From contig JAICXG010000005.1 in the NCBI GenBank assembly GCA_025980625.1, forward strand, positions 1 through 28,300: a stretch of 28,300 bases of DNA, given 5' to 3'. Every line of letters begins with the position of its first letter. The first letter of the stretch is position 1. Source of the DNA: Chthoniobacterales bacterium. GTDB lineage: Bacteria; Verrucomicrobiota; Verrucomicrobiia; Chthoniobacterales; UBA10450. This document shows, in pieces, positions 22,326-28,300 of this stretch. Made by a program: the position numbers and the translations under genes. The notes under the pieces were generated by a model. It was not told where the DNA came from, did no database searches, and saw only the letters and a list, made by a program, of their open reading frames with translations.

Positions 22326-24386
22326 ATGAAAACCGACACGCCAAAATTGATTGCGGCCGTGCTCCTGGGGCTGCTCGCGTTCCTGCAAGACGCCTGCAAT
22401 AAGAACGGGAGCAGTAACAATAAGATGACTGGGGACGACGCGAAAAACGCCCAGGCCTCCTATGTCCCGCCGGGACAGAAGGACGAATACTACCTCTTCT
22501 ATTCGGGAGGTCACTCCGGCCAAGTCTTTGTCGCCGGCATCCCATCGATGCGTCATATCGCCACGATTCCGGTCTTTTCCCCCTACTCCGGGACCGGCTA
22601 TGGCTATGATATTGAGACAAAGAAGATGCTGGGCGATTACACCTGGGGCGATGTCCATCACCCGGCGCTCTCGCAAACCAACAGTGAATACGACGGGCGC
22701 TGGCTTTTCGTAAACGATAACGCCAACAATCGCGTCGCCCGCATTGATCTGCGAGATTTCAAGACAAAGCAAATCCTGGGACCGATTCCTAACTCGATGG
22801 GCAATCACGGCTCATCCTTCGTGACCGAAAATACGGAATACATCCTGGTCGCGACCCGTTTCTCGGTCCCCTTACCCAAAGGCCGGGTCGCCGATCCGAA
22901 TGACTATGCCACACAGTTCAATGGCATGGTGAGCGGAATCAAAGTCGATCCAGCAACCGGTCAGATGAGTGTGGGATGGCAAATCCTGACTCCACCTTTC
23001 GACTGGGACCTTGGTTCGACCGGCAAAGGCCCGAGCAGCGGCTGGGCCTTCTGGACTTCCTATAACAGTGAAATGGCTCACAATGTTCTCGAGACGAATG
23101 CTTCGCAGAAAGACCGTGACTATGCCGCGATCGTAAACTGGCGCGCGGCGGAGAAAGCTGTCGCCGAAGGCAAAGCGACGATGATGGATGGCGTCCCGGT
23201 TATCGACCCGGCTAAGGTTCCCGGCGTTCTCTACTTCGTTGATATTGCCAAATCTCCTCATGGCATGGATGTGGACCCGAGCGGCAAATGGGTGGTGGCT
23301 GGCGGCAAGCTCCAGCCGACAACGACCGTGATAAACTTCGAAAAGCTCCAAAAGGCGATCGCCAATAAGGACTTTGTCCATGGCGGTGATGTGCGCGGCA
23401 TTCCCCTGCTCGAGCACCACGACGTTGTGGAAGGAGAAGTCCCAGTCGGCCTCGGTCCACTCCATACCCAGTATGATGGATTGGGGAATGCTTACACTTC
23501 GCTTTTTATTGACTCACAGGTGGCAAAATGGAAGCTGCCACCCTGGACCGATGAGGAAAAGAAGGACCTGACCAAGGTGGTGCTGGATAAGATCCCGGTT
23601 CATTACAGCATTGGTCACCTCGTCGTCGCCGGCAGCGACACGGCCCATCCTTATGGCAAATGGCTCGTGGCGATGAATAAGTTATCCAAGGGGCGTCACC
23701 TTAGCGTTGGTCCTTCCCAGCCCGAGGATAGCCAGCTCATCGATATCACTGGCGCTAAGATGAAGATGATCTATGAAACCTTTACCGAACCGGAGCCGCA
23801 TTTCGCCCAAATCCTAAAGGCGGATAAGATTCAGCCGATCGAAGTCTATCCCAAGGACGAGAACAAGGATCCCAATGCGATTTGGGAGGCCGCGCAGGCC
23901 GGGCAAACGCGGAATGGTGATGGGGTGGACGCGAAGGTGACTGCGATTCGCAGCCGCTTTGTCCCGGACCGGATCGATGCCAGGGTCGGCGACACCCTGA
24001 CCGTACATGTGACCAACATCGAGCAGTCAGCGGATATGATCCACGGCTTCGGCCTGGTTGAACACAACATTAACCTTGTGATCGACCCAGGTGAGACGCG
24101 CACCTTCCAGGTAAAACTAACCAAGCCAGGAGTGTATCCATTCTATTGCACGAACTTCTGTTCCGCGCTTCACCAGGAGATGCAGGGTTATCTGGTGGTG
24201 AAGAACGAAGGAGCCGCTGAACCGGCCAGTGAGTCAGTAAACCCGGCAAGTATCCCGCCCGCGCCCAAGACCGATGCGGTGCAGGGCGAGCCCGCGGTCC
24301 CGGCGACATCGCTTCCCGCGGTGCCAAACAACACTCCGCCGCCGCCCCGACCTCCAGCCGCCGCGAGCACATCACCTACACCTTAG
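22326..24386 (+). CDS. nosZ: Nitrous oxide reductase NosZ, clade II
   Basis: The 686-residue enzyme reduces N2O to N2 in the periplasm. The N-terminus is a Sec-type signal, without the twin-Arg of clade I, with a weak lipobox at Cys24. The seven CuZ histidines are all present: His111, His112, His161, His312, His380, His431 and His492. The C-terminal cupredoxin domain has the CuA site: His573, Cys608, Cys612, His616 and Met619 in CTNFCSALHQEM. After the usual end at MQGYLVV a Pro/Ala-rich tail of about 60 residues (626-686) follows, which the family normally lacks. It lies downstream of a cupredoxin and upstream of nosD, nosF and nosY. The gap before it shows no strong ribosome site. No CCTAACGA copy occurs in the gene. 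Confidence 0.97.
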   Translation: MKTDTPKLIAAVLLGLLAFLQDACNKNGSSNNKMTGDDAKNAQASYVPPGQKDEYYLFYSGGHSGQVFVAGIPSMRHIATIPVFSPYSGTGYGYDIETKKMLGDYTWGDVHHPALSQTNSEYDGRWLFVNDNANNRVARIDLRDFKTKQILGPIPNSMGNHGSSFVTENTEYILVATRFSVPLPKGRVADPNDYATQFNGMVSGIKVDPATGQMSVGWQILTPPFDWDLGSTGKGPSSGWAFWTSYNSEMAHNVLETNASQKDRDYAAIVNWRAAEKAVAEGKATMMDGVPVIDPAKVPGVLYFVDIAKSPHGMDVDPSGKWVVAGGKLQPTTTVINFEKLQKAIANKDFVHGGDVRGIPLLEHHDVVEGEVPVGLGPLHTQYDGLGNAYTSLFIDSQVAKWKLPPWTDEEKKDLTKVVLDKIPVHYSIGHLVVAGSDTAHPYGKWLVAMNKLSKGRHLSVGPSQPEDSQLIDITGAKMKMIYETFTEPEPHFAQILKADKIQPIEVYPKDENKDPNAIWEAAQAGQTRNGDGVDAKVTAIRSRFVPDRIDARVGDTLTVHVTNIEQSADMIHGFGLVEHNINLVIDPGETRTFQVKLTKPGVYPFYCTNFCSALHQEMQGYLVVKNEGAAEPASESVNPASIPPAPKTDAVQGEPAVPATSLPAVPNNTPPPPRPPAAASTSPTP

Positions 24387-24442
24387 ACTGGATGCAGCCT
24401 GCGCGCGTGCCAGGGGCGCGCGCGGGATTTCCAGCGAATAAC

Positions 24443-25072
24443 ATGCCTACTTTTCTCCATCGGGAATTCCGGTTCCTGCATAAGTCACTTAACCTTTGGT
24501 CGCGTCTTTGTTTGCTCGCGGCCGCGATTACCGTTGTAATCTCCGTCCTCTTCCCGCTTTGGAAGCTGCACCTGGTCGCACCGCAATACTCCAATGGTTT
24601 GGTGATGCAGATTTACGCCTACAAGATCCACGGCGGCGGCTTGAACGGCAACGACATCAACGAGATCAACAATCTTAATCATTACATCGGGATGAAGAAA
24701 ATCGATCAGGCTGACTTCACCGAGATGCAGATCATGCCCTTCATGTTTGGCGTATTCATCTTGCTCGCCCTGCGCGGAATCGTCATGGGCGAGATGAAGA
24801 ACGTGGTAGACTTGTTTGTGCTCGCGGCTTACTTCGGGGCGTTCTCGATCGGCGCGTTTTACTACCGGCTCTATTGGTATGGTCATAACCTCGACCCGCA
24901 CGCGCCGGTTCACATTCAGCCCTTTACTCCCCTTATCTTCGGGACACAAAAAATCGCCAATTTCACACAGTCGAGTTACCCGGAGTTAGGAACGTATCTG
25001 CTCTGGGTTTTCATGGCTCTCCTCATATTAGCCATCTGGTTCTCCCGCAAAGAGGAGGCGCAGGCTGTATGA
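24443..25072 (+). CDS. Four-helix membrane protein of the nos cluster (NosB-like)
   Basis: The 209-residue inner-membrane protein has four helices: about 18-38, 95-115, 123-150 and 180-200. A periplasmic loop after helix 1 carries YAYKIHGGGLNGNDINEINN and LNHYIGMKK. A gene encoding a polytopic protein (NosB) follows nosZ in clade II clusters, and position, size and topology fit; I assign it by context. Its role is not established even in the family; coupling of NosZ to the quinone pool has been suggested. ATG at 24443 is preferred over 24392, because the bases between them form a GCGCGCG/CGCGCGC hairpin just after the nosZ stop. It overlaps nosD by 4 bases. Confidence 0.75.
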   Translation: MPTFLHREFRFLHKSLNLWSRLCLLAAAITVVISVLFPLWKLHLVAPQYSNGLVMQIYAYKIHGGGLNGNDINEINNLNHYIGMKKIDQADFTEMQIMPFMFGVFILLALRGIVMGEMKNVVDLFVLAAYFGAFSIGAFYYRLYWYGHNLDPHAPVHIQPFTPLIFGTQKIANFTQSSYPELGTYLLWVFMALLILAIWFSRKEEAQAV

Positions 25073-26529
25073 GATGCGACGCCAGAGTTCTGGGTAGCAC
25101 GGCTTGTCAGCCCGTCGCTTCCGGCAGTCTGCCGGAAACAGATAAGCGAAGCTTCTGCGACGGCGAGGAACATTCCTGCAGAAGTCCGTCACGGCAGGCT
25201 GCCGCGACCAACAGGCTGACAGCCCGTGCAACCCAGACGGTTGCGTCGATTCTGCTTGGGGTAGTGAGTGCCGTTTCTGCCGCCGACCTCCAGGAGCAAA
25301 TCAACGCCGCTGCGCCTAACGAGACTATCAGGGTCGGAGCGGGCATTTACCCCGGCTCCATCAGAATCAACAAACCGCTCCAGTTGATCGGCCAGCCCGG
25401 GGCCGAGATTCGCGGCAACGGCACTGGCAACGTGATCACGATCGCGGCCGACGATGTCACCGTGAAGGGCCTGCGTATCACCGGCTCAGGTATCCAACTC
25501 TCCGATGATAACGCCGCCGTCTCTGTCACCGGCAATCGCACCACGATCGAAAATAACCTGATCGAAAATTCGCTGCATGGCGTTTACCTGAAAAAGGTGC
25601 GCGACTGTCGCGTGATCGGAAATCGCATCCAGGGCAAGACTACTCTGCTCACTTCCGCCAAACCGATCGAGCAAACTCTCACTGCCGGCGTCGGCGAGCT
25701 GTGCGAAACGTCGCTCGATGAAAACGAGCGCGGCAACGGCATTCATCAATGGAATTGCGAGGGAAACCTGATCGCGAACAACGAGATCAGCGACACGCGC
25801 GACGGCATCTATTTCTCTTTTACCAACCATTCGCGCGTGCAAAACAACCGGGTGCACAACGTTCGTTACGGGCTGCACTACATGTATTCCGACGGCAATG
25901 TTTTCGAGAACAACCTTTTCGCCGAAAACGCCGCCGGCGCCGCGGTCATGTTCTCACGCGACCTTGTCATTCGAGGCAACCGCTTCGCTGATAACCGCGG
26001 CTCGCGCGCTTACGGCATCCTCTTTCAGTCCGATGAAGACGTGCGGGTGGAGAACAACGTCATCCGCAACAACGCGGTCGGTCTTTCCTTCCAGCAGGCG
26101 ATCCGTTTTGTCGTTAGGGGGAATGAAGTGACTAACAACTACATCGGGGTGCGTTTCTATGGAAACTCGGATGAGAATGTGTTCAGCGAAAACCGCTTCA
26201 CGCAAAACGCCCACCCGGTCGATGCGGACGGCGCGGGCACCAGCAATCATTGGGCGGCGAACGGGGTCGGGAATTTCTGGGGCGACCAGCAAATCATCGA
26301 CCTGAACGGTGACGGCATTGGCGACTTGCCGCATCGCGAGCTCGACCTTTTTGGGCCGCTCCGTCGCGAGTTCCCCGAGATCGCTTTTCTTTCCGGCAGC
26401 CCGGCGGTCAACCTTCTCCGCTTTGCCAATGACCACGCCGCTCTCCCGGGTCTGGCGGCGATCGAAGACCCGGCCCCCCTGACGGCAAACTTCTGGCGAA
26501 TCCGCGCCACGCGCGGCTTTACTCGTTAG
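25069..26529 (+). CDS. nosD: Periplasmic copper-site maturation protein NosD
   Basis: The 486-residue NosD is a right-handed beta-helix (CASH/PbH1 repeats) of the periplasm. It acts with the NosF/NosY transporter to supply the copper or sulfur needed for the CuZ centre. Repeats with N-N-x-I/V patterns (ENNLIENSLHGVYL, VIGNRIQG, ANNEISDTRDGIYFSF, NNRVHNVRYGLHYM, ENNVIRNNAVGLSF, TNNYIGVRFYG) fill residues about 100-400. The start is ATG at 25069, overlapping the upstream stop (ATGA). The hydrophobic signal core (ASILLGVVSAVSA) starts only near residue 60, because a 143-bp inverted-repeat element sits between the ATG and the signal. The stop TAG is part of a TCGTTAGG motif copy. nosF starts 3 bases later. 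Confidence 0.92.
   Translation: MRCDARVLGSTACQPVASGSLPETDKRSFCDGEEHSCRSPSRQAAATNRLTARATQTVASILLGVVSAVSAADLQEQINAAAPNETIRVGAGIYPGSIRINKPLQLIGQPGAEIRGNGTGNVITIAADDVTVKGLRITGSGIQLSDDNAAVSVTGNRTTIENNLIENSLHGVYLKKVRDCRVIGNRIQGKTTLLTSAKPIEQTLTAGVGELCETSLDENERGNGIHQWNCEGNLIANNEISDTRDGIYFSFTNHSRVQNNRVHNVRYGLHYMYSDGNVFENNLFAENAAGAAVMFSRDLVIRGNRFADNRGSRAYGILFQSDEDVRVENNVIRNNAVGLSFQQAIRFVVRGNEVTNNYIGVRFYGNSDENVFSENRFTQNAHPVDADGAGTSNHWAANGVGNFWGDQQIIDLNGDGIGDLPHRELDLFGPLRREFPEIAFLSGSPAVNLLRFANDHAALPGLAAIEDPAPLTANFWRIRATRGFTR
25092..25234. repeat. Inverted-repeat element inserted in the 5' end of nosD
   Basis: Arms of 21 bp (25092-25112 and 25214-25234) match as an inverted repeat with three mismatches. 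Inside is a 9-bp hairpin with almost no loop (25119-25127/25129-25137). The element stays open in the nosD frame and adds about 48 residues between the start and the signal peptide. The GGGTAGC-type arm resembles the terminator repeat at 8595-8650, so it is probably another member of a dispersed palindromic family. Confidence 0.7.
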
Positions 26530-26532
26530 GCA

Positions 26533-27261
26533 ATGATCGAGACCGACAACCTACACAAGCAGTTTGGAAGCAAGCGAGTCTTGCGCGGGCTCACGCTGCG
26601 GGCGCGGCCCGCTGAGATCACGATGCTGGTGGGCGCGAATGGCGCCGGCAAAAGCACGACCATGAAACTGCTCGCCGGGCTGATGGCGGCGGACGAGGGC
26701 GCAGCTTTCATCGCGAGCCACGACATCGCGCATGCCAGGCGAGCCGCGCAAAGCGCGCTCAGCTATCTTCCGCAAAACCCCGGGTTCCATCCGCGACTCA
26801 CTTGCCGGCAAGTGCTTAACTTCTACACCCGCCTGCGCGGCATCGAGTCGGTCCGGAAGGCGGAAATGCTCGAGCTGGTTGGCCTAACGAGCGCGGCAGA
26901 CGAGCGCACCGGCGCCCTTTCCGGCGGCATGCGGCAACGGCTCGGCATCGCCCTTCTTCTTTTGCCGGATGCGCCCGTGCTCCTGCTCGATGAACCCGGC
27001 CTCAGCCTCGATCCCGGCTGGCGCAAGCGGCTCCAGGAAATCCTTCAGGCCGAAGCCGAGCGGGGTAAGACCGTCCTTATGACCACTCACCTGATCGCAG
27101 AATGGAACGGCATCGCGCAACGCTGCCTCCTCTGCCATCGCGGCCGGATCGAGCGCGAGCTTAACCCTGCCGATCTCCCACACGATTTCGATGATTTCGA
27201 CAACCTCGCACCCAGTCCGCCACAGCATGAATTTATCCAGCCACTTCGGATTGCGATTTGA
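26533..27261 (+). CDS. nosF: NosF, ABC ATPase for NosZ maturation
   Basis: The 242-residue cytoplasmic ATPase pairs with NosY and with NosD in assembling the CuZ centre of NosZ. Walker A is GANGAGKST (about residue 36), the signature is LSGGMRQRLG (about 131), Walker B is APVLLLDEPG (about 154), and the H-loop is VLMTTHLI. The length is slightly shorter than many NosF proteins but complete. It starts 3 bases after the nosD stop and ends inside nosY. CCTAACGA occurs once, encoding a Leu-Thr pair. Confidence 0.93.
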   Translation: MIETDNLHKQFGSKRVLRGLTLRARPAEITMLVGANGAGKSTTMKLLAGLMAADEGAAFIASHDIAHARRAAQSALSYLPQNPGFHPRLTCRQVLNFYTRLRGIESVRKAEMLELVGLTSAADERTGALSGGMRQRLGIALLLLPDAPVLLLDEPGLSLDPGWRKRLQEILQAEAERGKTVLMTTHLIAEWNGIAQRCLLCHRGRIERELNPADLPHDFDDFDNLAPSPPQHEFIQPLRIAI

Positions 27262-28036
27262 GCAGCGCCCGACCGGCGCGATCATCGCGCGCGAGTTGCA
27301 GTCGGCCATCCTCAATCACTACCTCCAGGTCTTCTGCCTCCTCGCCCTCGCCGGCGGCATCGGCGCCGCCCTCCTCGCCGATACGGCCGACGCCGCGCCG
27401 ATGCTCATCCTCCAGATTGCGCTTTATTTCGTTTCGCTTTTCGCCGTTCTCATTGGCACGAGCAGCGCGCGAGCGGAATCTTCAGAGTGGCCGCTTCTCT
27501 TTGTGCAGCCAATCCCGCGCTCCGCGTTTATCCTCGGGAAATTTTTCGCCCTGAGCCTGATGTTTGCCGGACTGCTGGGACTGCTCTTTGTCCCCACGCT
27601 TTTCGTTAGGCCGCCGGATCCCATTCTTCTCGCGCTCTACGGGCGAACCCTCACCCTCGCCGGTGTCTTCGTTGCCTTTGGCCTTAGCGCCGGGTTCCTC
27701 GCCCGTGACCGCGTCCAGGGCTTGGTCGTGGGAGTCAGCGCCTGGCTTTTCCTGCTTTTTGGGCTCGATCTGATCGCGCTTCTCGTCGCGCGCTGGTCCC
27801 TTCTGGAGCAAGCGCCTGATCTCTGGTCGGCCGTGCTCATGCTCAACCCGCTCGATAGTTTTCGGATCGATGCCCTCTTCGCGATGGAACGCATCCCGGC
27901 GGAAGCCGCCAGCCATACCGGCCTAACGAGCTTATGGCTGGCGCACAGCGGGCTTTGGTTCGTCCTGCTCTCGATCGGCTGGATGATCGGGTTGCTCTTC
28001 GCCACCGCGCGTCGGCTCAAGGGTTGGGAGGAATAA
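27227..28036 (+). CDS. nosY: NosY, ABC permease for NosZ maturation
   Basis: The 269-residue inner-membrane permease has six predicted helices (about 30-50, 60-80, 105-130, 140-160, 175-200 and 235-255) and an N-terminal GAIIARELQSAILNHYLQ amphipathic segment typical of NosY. It forms a transporter with NosF that serves NosD. ATG at 27227 gives a 35-bp overlap with nosF; an earlier in-frame ATG at 27191 would add 12 residues with no hydrophobic content. Two CCTAACGA copies lie inside. The stop is followed after one base by the next start. Confidence 0.92.
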   Translation: MNLSSHFGLRFEQRPTGAIIARELQSAILNHYLQVFCLLALAGGIGAALLADTADAAPMLILQIALYFVSLFAVLIGTSSARAESSEWPLLFVQPIPRSAFILGKFFALSLMFAGLLGLLFVPTLFVRPPDPILLALYGRTLTLAGVFVAFGLSAGFLARDRVQGLVVGVSAWLFLLFGLDLIALLVARWSLLEQAPDLWSAVLMLNPLDSFRIDALFAMERIPAEAASHTGLTSLWLAHSGLWFVLLSIGWMIGLLFATARRLKGWEE

Positions 28037-28037
28037 G

Positions 28038-28271
28038 ATGCCGGTCGTATTCAAAAGACTCGATGCGCGCCCCTTGATCGCAAAAGGCAGCGAGCCCTTT
28101 GCCACCATTCGGACGCGTGTGGACGCGCTCAAAGCGGGCGAGGGACTCACGGTGATCGCTCCCTTTCTACCTTCGCCATTGATTGAGAAATTGACGAGCG
28201 AAGGTTTTCGCTCACGCGTCCAGCATCAGCCGGACGGTGCCTGGGCGGTTAATTTTTGGCGGGACGAGTAA
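28038..28271 (+). CDS. DUF2249/TusA-like small protein
   Basis: The 77-residue protein starts one base after the nosY stop, so it is in the nos operon. The pattern LDARPLIAKGSEPFATI, then VDALKAGEGLTVIAPFLPSPLIEKLTSEGF, then WAVNFWR is that of DUF2249, a family with the TusA (SirA) two-layer fold. The position-one Cys of TusA is absent, as usual for DUF2249. DUF2249 genes are common near denitrification and NO-related genes. The role could be sulfur or copper-site maturation, which is inference. ATG is the only sensible start. Confidence 0.85.
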   Translation: MPVVFKRLDARPLIAKGSEPFATIRTRVDALKAGEGLTVIAPFLPSPLIEKLTSEGFRSRVQHQPDGAWAVNFWRDE

Positions 28272-28300
28272 CTCCTGGTCCGGGTCGGCGAGGAGGACCG

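Larger units (their letters stand above)
5364..27929. repeat. Over-represented octamer CCTAACGA / TCGTTAGG (31 copies)
   Basis: Plus-strand CCTAACGA starts at 5364, 6500, 7636, 7949, 8948, 9415, 13604, 14060, 14677, 15977, 16612, 17117, 17955, 18984, 20395, 25315, 26883 and 27922. TCGTTAGG starts at 5954, 7108, 8619, 10186, 15109, 15336, 19181, 19538, 19703, 20986, 26111, 26523 and 27603. That is 18 and 13 copies against about 0.9 expected for both strands together. The base before CCTAACGA is G in 24 copies and C in 7, never A or T. Near misses (CCTAACGT 7646, CCTAACGG 8975, CCTAACGC about 11888, CCTAACAA about 16761 and 20789) also occur. Most copies lie inside genes. Confidence 0.9.

Noticed and set aside
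5364..27929. CCTAACGA as Chi or KOPS site
   Set aside because: The copies are split 18 to 13 between strands with no sustained polarity in the window, unlike the strong skew of Chi and KOPS; a replichore-wide count would settle this.

Overview
The window is a GC-rich bacterial chromosome segment of about 28 kb. It is densely coded and holds one tRNA, about 24 protein genes and several families of small palindromic repeats. The gene mix points to a soil-type Gram-negative bacterium, most likely Verrucomicrobiota: a clade II (Sec-exported) nitrous oxide reductase cluster, lnt, secreted PQQ-type sugar dehydrogenases, a two-gene ergothioneine pathway, and short palindromes that read through genes in frame. 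The phylum is inferred from gene content and repeat style, not from a marker gene.

Layout. Positions 391-3222 (minus) hold two tandemly duplicated secreted glucose/sorbosone-dehydrogenase-like proteins, each with its own copied promoter and terminator. A tRNA-Cys(GCA) follows at 3360-3434. Positions 3582-6255 (plus) are a tightly overlapping operon: a small acidic protein, egtB and egtD (ergothioneine synthesis). A palindromic repeat separates it from a two-gene ABC importer (6411-8590) made of an ATPase and a substrate-binding-protein/permease fusion of the glycine betaine/choline/ergothioneine type. A convergent ATP-grasp-like protein follows (8644-9957 minus). Positions 10092-13491 look accessory: a LuxR-type regulator, a divergent sigma-70-like factor and two small secreted proteins. 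Positions 13507-15342 hold a ring-cleaving (VOC) dioxygenase and a histidine phosphatase. Positions 15358-21739 are a minus-strand block: a Sco-type copper chaperone, a small basic-tailed protein, lnt, an ABC exporter ATPase, and an ABC-2 permease fused to an amidohydrolase whose first 33 or so codons are split off by a frameshift. Positions 21811-28271 (plus) are the nos cluster: a type 1 copper lipoprotein, nosZ (clade II), a four-TM NosB-like protein, nosD, nosF, nosY and a DUF2249/TusA-like protein. The Sco gene and the cupredoxin gene diverge from a 71-bp gap containing a near-perfect FNR/DNR-type box, which ties copper delivery and the likely electron donor to N2O respiration.

The most striking feature is not a gene. 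The octamer CCTAACGA (reverse complement TCGTTAGG) occurs 31 times by my count, against about one expected by chance. It is always preceded by G or C, lies on both strands, sits mostly inside genes where it forces otherwise rare codons, twice supplies the stop codon, and once sits in a terminator loop. It is absent from 1-5363, 10194-13603 and 20994-25314, that is from the duplicated dehydrogenases, tRNA and start of the egt operon, the accessory regulator/secreted block, and the core nosZ block. This looks like a genome-wide signal (uptake, methylation or chromosome-maintenance sequence) that recently acquired DNA may lack.
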